Source of the DNA: Candidatus Taylorbacteria bacterium RIFCSPLOWO2_02_FULL_44_35
GTDB taxonomy: Bacteria; Patescibacteriota; Minisyncoccia; Phycocordibacterales; DSPV01
Length of the DNA: 33,808 nt
Assembly (NCBI GenBank): GCA_001822695.1
Contig: MHSF01000026.1
Coordinates: 1 to 33,808 of the forward strand
Reading direction: 5' to 3'
Of the stretch, positions 30,655 to 33,808 are shown in pieces (the stretch's first letter is position 1; each line of letters starts with the position of its first letter). The translations under genes were made by a program, and so were the position numbers. Below the pieces are notes generated by a model. It was not told where the DNA came from, ran no database searches, and saw nothing but the letters and a program-made list of their open reading frames with translations.

Positions 30655-31434
30655 ATGAAAAGAATAATAACGATACTGGCGATAATTACAGCCGCCATCG
30701 TTGGCGTGGTTTTTTTGAAGAACCTTCCCGGAATGTCTACTTTTATCTGGAATTTGTCGCAAGGCGGTATTTGGCTTTTGCCGTTGGTTTTAATTTCCGC
30801 GATTTTGGACAGCGTTCATCCCTGCTCATTTTCCATTTTGCTTATCACCATCGCTTTCTTGTTCGGGATGCAGATGACCAGAAAGAAAATCCTGCAGATT
30901 GGCGGACTTTACATCGCCGGTATTTTCGCCGCTTACTTCACCATCGGCATCGGTTTGCTAAAAGTGCTTCACCTTTTCAATGTGCCGCACTTTATGGGCA
31001 AGCTGGGCGCGACCTTACTTATTGTCTTTGGCATGCTGAATATCATCAATGAATTATTTCCGAAATTTCCGATTAAACTGAAAATTCCTTCGGTGTCTTA
31101 CACCGCTATGGGTCGGCTGATGGAAAAAGCGTCATTTCCAGCTGCTTTTGGTTTAGGACTTCTAGTCGGTGTCTGCCAATTTCCCTGTATGGGCGGACCT
31201 TACCTGATGATAATAGGATTACTTCACGACAAGATGACTTATTTCGCCGGCTTCGGCTATCTGACACTATATAACTTGATTCTCATTTTGCCTCTGGTGG
31301 TAGTGCTTTGGATTGCGGCTGATAAGGTGATTGTGGATAAAGTTCAAGAATGGAAAATAACGAATTTGAAAGGTCTGCGACTCTGGGCTGGTTCGGCTAT
31401 GATTATTATTGGCATCTTAATCTTCTTTATTTAA
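30655..31434 (+). CDS. CcdA/DsbD-type transmembrane thiol-electron carrier
   Basis: A 259-aa membrane protein that moves reducing equivalents from cytoplasmic thioredoxin to extracytoplasmic thiol proteins. Two pseudo-symmetric cysteines lie in SVHPCSFSILLITIAFLFG and VCQFPCMGGPYLM, each after a Pro as in CcdA. About seven hydrophobic segments are visible, including one N-terminal extra segment. The partner thiol protein may be the DUF1573 protein upstream or the Cys-rich protein downstream (start 11 nt after its stop). Confidence 0.88.
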   Translation: MKRIITILAIITAAIVGVVFLKNLPGMSTFIWNLSQGGIWLLPLVLISAILDSVHPCSFSILLITIAFLFGMQMTRKKILQIGGLYIAGIFAAYFTIGIGLLKVLHLFNVPHFMGKLGATLLIVFGMLNIINELFPKFPIKLKIPSVSYTAMGRLMEKASFPAAFGLGLLVGVCQFPCMGGPYLMIIGLLHDKMTYFAGFGYLTLYNLILILPLVVVLWIAADKVIVDKVQEWKITNLKGLRLWAGSAMIIIGILIFFI

Positions 31435-31445
31435 AAAATAAAAAT

Positions 31446-32417
31446 ATGGAAAAAGAAAAAAATAATTCTTACGCAATACCGATAGCTATTGTAATCGCGG
31501 GAGCAATGTTGTCTGGGTCTTGGTTATACATTTCGCAAAATCCGCCAAATAAAATTTCCGAAGAAAAAAATCAAAAAATCGCGACGGCGCAAAATGTTTC
31601 TGTTTCAGCGCTTGAGGAGGCCGTGCTTCCTTCCGTTGGTGTGATTCTTCCTGTATCGTGGGGCGACCTCGGCGCGAAACTTGTCAGTGTTGGAGCGATT
31701 GACGAGGTTAGGTTTAAAGCTCTCTACGATGAGCGTGGACAATTCCCGGAAGAATATAAGAGCTTACTTGTTGGCAATAATGCCGATAAATTAAAAATTA
31801 CCAAAGATAATGCCGGTTATCTGTTGAATTTGTTTTGGGCATTGGGTTTGGCAAGCAAAAATCCTGTCTTGGATTCGGGCGAAATGGCAAATCCCAGATA
31901 TGGCGGCGCGGGAAATTTCGCTTCCACCGGCGGTTGGACTATGGCTCAAGGCAACCCGATGGACCATTACAGCCGCCATAAGTTCTTTAACTTAATGCCG
32001 GAACAGCAAGCGCTTGTTGAAAAAATATCAAAGGGGATATACCGACCGTGCTGTAATAATTCCACTCACTTTCCGGATTGCAATCACGGTATGGCGATGC
32101 TCGGACTTTTGGAGTTGATGGCTTCGCAAGGCGTGAGCGAGCAGGAGATGTGGCAAGCCGCTCTGGCGGTCAATTCTTATTGGTTTCCCGATACTTATCT
32201 TACCATCGCGACTTATATGAAAAACAAAAGTGTTGAATGGAAAGATGTGAAGCCGGAAGAAATTCTTGGCGTCAATTATTCCAGTGGTTCGGGTTATCAA
32301 AAAATAGCGTCGCAAGTTGTTATTACGCCGAGTAATTCTCAGGGTGGTGGATGCGATGTTAGTGCCGGGCAATCAGTTTCTGTTCCGCAACAAAAACAAA
32401 GTGGTTGTGGAATATAA
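31446..32417 (+). CDS. Exported Cys/His-rich protein of unknown function
   Basis: A 323-aa protein starting at ATG 31446 (MEKEKNNSYAIPIAIVIAG); an upstream in-frame start would lie inside ccdA and is rejected. One N-terminal anchor (about 10-30) is followed by a soluble domain containing FNLMPEQQALVEKISKGIYRP and a striking CCNNSTHFPDCNHGMAML motif with three Cys and two His, then helices. The C-terminal tail has GGGCDVSAG and ends QSGCGI. No family is recognised. The Cys/His cluster suggests a metal or thiol site supplied by CcdA. It closes the copper/redox operon. Confidence 0.75.
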   Translation: MEKEKNNSYAIPIAIVIAGAMLSGSWLYISQNPPNKISEEKNQKIATAQNVSVSALEEAVLPSVGVILPVSWGDLGAKLVSVGAIDEVRFKALYDERGQFPEEYKSLLVGNNADKLKITKDNAGYLLNLFWALGLASKNPVLDSGEMANPRYGGAGNFASTGGWTMAQGNPMDHYSRHKFFNLMPEQQALVEKISKGIYRPCCNNSTHFPDCNHGMAMLGLLELMASQGVSEQEMWQAALAVNSYWFPDTYLTIATYMKNKSVEWKDVKPEEILGVNYSSGSGYQKIASQVVITPSNSQGGGCDVSAGQSVSVPQQKQSGCGI

Positions 32418-32426
32418 TTGTCCGAA

Positions 32427-32455
32427 TTGAATTTAATTAGAATTTGCGGTATATT
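32427..32455 (+). promoter_or_regulatory. Promoter of the structured small RNA
   Basis: TTGAAT (32427-32432) and TATATT (32450-32455) are exactly 17 bp apart. The expected start at about 32462 is the first base of a long closing stem. Confidence 0.65.
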
Positions 32456-32461
32456 ATTTTT

Positions 32462-32588
32462 GCCGCCAGGTTCACATTGGGAAAAGAAACCAATCTGTCG
32501 CTTTTTCTTTTGTTCCCCGAACTAAAAGGAGAACCGCCTTACAGGCCAAAAGAATAAAAGTGCCCATTGTCCCTGGCGGCATTTTTCT
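32462..32588 (+). ncRNA. Candidate structured small RNA (about 125 nt), class unknown
   Basis: The first bases GCCGCCAGG (32462-32470) pair perfectly with CCTGGCGGC (32572-32580), followed by ATTTTTCTTT as an intrinsic terminator. The helix extends inward (ACATTGGG region against CCCATTGT with one mismatch). Inside, three hairpins can be drawn: AAAAGAAA with TTTCTTTT, GTTC with GAAC, and GCCT-TAC-AGGC. I checked for 5S rRNA, SRP RNA and tmRNA signatures and found none; a short 6S-like RNA cannot be excluded. It lies between the copper operon and prfB. Confidence 0.55.
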
Positions 32589-32599
32589 TTGATATACTT

Positions 32600-32690
32600 A
32601 ATTACAAAATGTCTTTTTCGGACAAGCTTTTTGCTGACCAGCCCTTGCCCCACCTCGCAAAAAGCTTGTCCTCAACGCCATTTTGTAATT
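32600..32690. repeat. Nested perfect palindrome just upstream of prfB
   Basis: The outer arms 32600-32611 and 32679-32690 (AATTACAAAATG and complement) and the inner arms 32620-32634 and 32657-32671 (GGACAAGCTTTTTGC and complement) are all perfect. The loop is C-rich (CAGCCCTTGCCCCACC). It contains an ATG at 32609 in frame with prfB and ends 8 bases before the preferred start at 32699. An mRNA hairpin at this place would affect ribosome access. Confidence 0.85.
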
Positions 32691-32698
32691 CAAAAAAT

Positions 32699-33589
32699 AT
32701 GGACGAAAAAGAAAAAAAAGAAAATCGCGTAAAAGAAATTGAAGCGGCAATAAATGGCGCGGATTTTTGGGCTGACAAGGCGAAGGCGCAGGCGCTTATC
32801 AAGGAACTCCAAGAATTAAAAGTTGAAGTGGAGGGTGGCGGAAAATATGATAGTGGTGGCGCGGTGGTAACGATTTTTTCCGGCGCTGGCGGCGATGATT
32901 CGGAAGATTTTTCCGCAATGCTTTTTGGTATGTATCGGAAATTTATTGAAAAGCGCGGCTGGTCGTTTGCCATAATTCATCAAAATCAAAATGACCATGG
33001 GGGTTTTCGTAATTTAACTTTTGAAATTCAAGGTCATCCGCCAACTGGCGGAGTTTACGGAACACTTAAGAACGAATCAGGCGTCCATCGCTTGGTAAGG
33101 ATTTCACCCTTCAATGCCCAGAAAAAACGCCACACTTCTTTTTCTATGGTGGAAGTGATTCCAAAGCTGGAAAAAACTTCGGAAATAGAAATTCCGGAAA
33201 ATGAAATAGAGGTGACTTTTGCGAGGTCGTCCGGTCCTGGGGGACAAAATGTAAATAAAAGAGAAACAGCCGTCAGAGTTGTCCATTTACCGACTAAGCT
33301 AGCTGTTCATGCGGAAACCGAACGCTCGCAGGCGCAAAACAAAGAGAAAGCGATAACAATTTTGAAAGGCAAGCTTTACAAACTTCGCGAAGACGAACGC
33401 AAGGCAAAAGAAAAAGGAATGTATATTTCCAAAACGACCGCCATAGAATGGGGTAATCAAATCCGCTCTTATGTGCTTCATCCTTACAAAATGGTGAAAG
33501 ACCATCGCACCGGCGTAGAAACCGCGCAGGTAGACAAAGTCCTCGCCGGCGAACTGGACGAATTCATTGAAGCGGAGAAAAACTTATAA
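32699..33589 (+). CDS. prfB: Peptide chain release factor 2, short domain 1
   Basis: Ends translation at UGA and UAA. The stop-codon recognition tripeptide SPF is in RISPFNAQKKRHTSF and the catalytic loop GGQ in SSGPGGQNVNKRET, so this is RF2 and not RF1. From the preferred ATG 32699 the protein has 296 aa, about 70 fewer than E. coli RF2. The loss is in domain 1: DFWADKAKAQALIKELQEL runs almost directly into IFSGAGGDDSEDF. The usual +1 programmed frameshift site is not seen. An alternative in-frame ATG at 32609 lies within the palindrome and would add 30 unrelated residues. Confidence 0.93.
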   Translation: MDEKEKKENRVKEIEAAINGADFWADKAKAQALIKELQELKVEVEGGGKYDSGGAVVTIFSGAGGDDSEDFSAMLFGMYRKFIEKRGWSFAIIHQNQNDHGGFRNLTFEIQGHPPTGGVYGTLKNESGVHRLVRISPFNAQKKRHTSFSMVEVIPKLEKTSEIEIPENEIEVTFARSSGPGGQNVNKRETAVRVVHLPTKLAVHAETERSQAQNKEKAITILKGKLYKLREDERKAKEKGMYISKTTAIEWGNQIRSYVLHPYKMVKDHRTGVETAQVDKVLAGELDEFIEAEKNL

Positions 33590-33808
33590 CATATAGCTTG
33601 TAACATATAACTTTAATACAAAAATCACCTCAATTTTTTCGGTCATTGAAAATATCCTTATTTTAAGCCATATTTTGGCATATACCCCAAAGAAAATTTT
33701 TTCTACCCGATTTTTGCTGCATAAGGTCAGATACATATTGCACTCTTTGGTTTCCCAAAAGGAGTGAGCTACTTCAACAAATTTCGGGGCACAAAAGGAT
33801 TCATCAGC

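Noticed and set aside
32462-32580. 5S rRNA as identity of the small RNA (size and a CCGAAC stretch fit)
   Set aside because: The closing stem continues into a second helix instead of a three-way junction, and loop E and helix IV/V motifs are missing.
32567-32698. N-terminal extension of prfB from a TTG at 32567 or ATG at 32609
   Set aside because: The sequence is made of the small-RNA terminator and the palindrome and has no RF2 similarity.

Overview
The window looks like a chromosome segment of a Patescibacteria/CPR bacterium, most likely Parcubacteria-like. The support is indirect: small tightly packed genes with many ATGA overlaps, few clear Shine-Dalgarno sites, short or absent leaders, a divergent MraY, a release factor 2 with a shortened first domain, small families typical of this group (DUF5674, cohesin/dockerin surface proteins, DLAE-type tail-fibre-like adhesin) and many private palindromes. 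TGA is used as a stop and prfB is present, so the TGA-to-Gly code of Gracilibacteria is excluded.

Layout. 0.3-9.9 kb (+ strand mainly) is a housekeeping block: ftsH, a tRNA with a UAU anticodon, ftsX, a MntA/HepT toxin-antitoxin pair, pyrG, a decayed RelE/antitoxin locus (- strand), a small unknown gene, scpB, a DacA-like D,D-carboxypeptidase and mraY. At 10.1-11.7 kb an MvaI/BcnI-type restriction-modification pair sits inside the cell-wall cluster, followed by ftsW, DUF5674, a small helical protein and murG.

14.65-26.18 kb is an accessory region on the - strand bounded by two threonine tRNA genes. Its murG-proximal end holds an HNH endonuclease and about 1 kb of non-coding DNA full of inverted repeats. 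The rest reads as one long unit. In transcription order it is: a tail-fibre-like adhesin whose 5' end carries a (GA)15 tract and an in-frame amber codon; a dockerin protein; a membrane-anchored cohesin protein; a CheY-like regulator; an orphan substrate-binding protein with a perfect 45-bp internal duplication; a HAMP receptor without output domain whose coiled coil has five QQ heptads; a CheD-PAS-histidine kinase fusion; a 53-aa ORF with a PemK/MazF-like toxin; and a second CheY-like regulator. I read it as a possible MCP-free, CheD-linked sensory pathway coupled to a cohesin/dockerin surface apparatus. This is the best candidate for an undescribed system here.

26.3-32.4 kb (+ strand) is a copper and periplasmic-redox operon: csoR with a palindromic operator inside its own leaderless promoter, a SHOCT protein, a DUF5676-like protein, copA, a small membrane protein, a DUF1573 protein, CcdA and a Cys/His-rich exported protein of unknown role. 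It is followed by a probable structured small RNA with its own promoter and terminator, then a long nested palindrome and prfB. Nested palindromes also precede ftsH and mraY. All identifications are by eye from motifs; no database search was possible.
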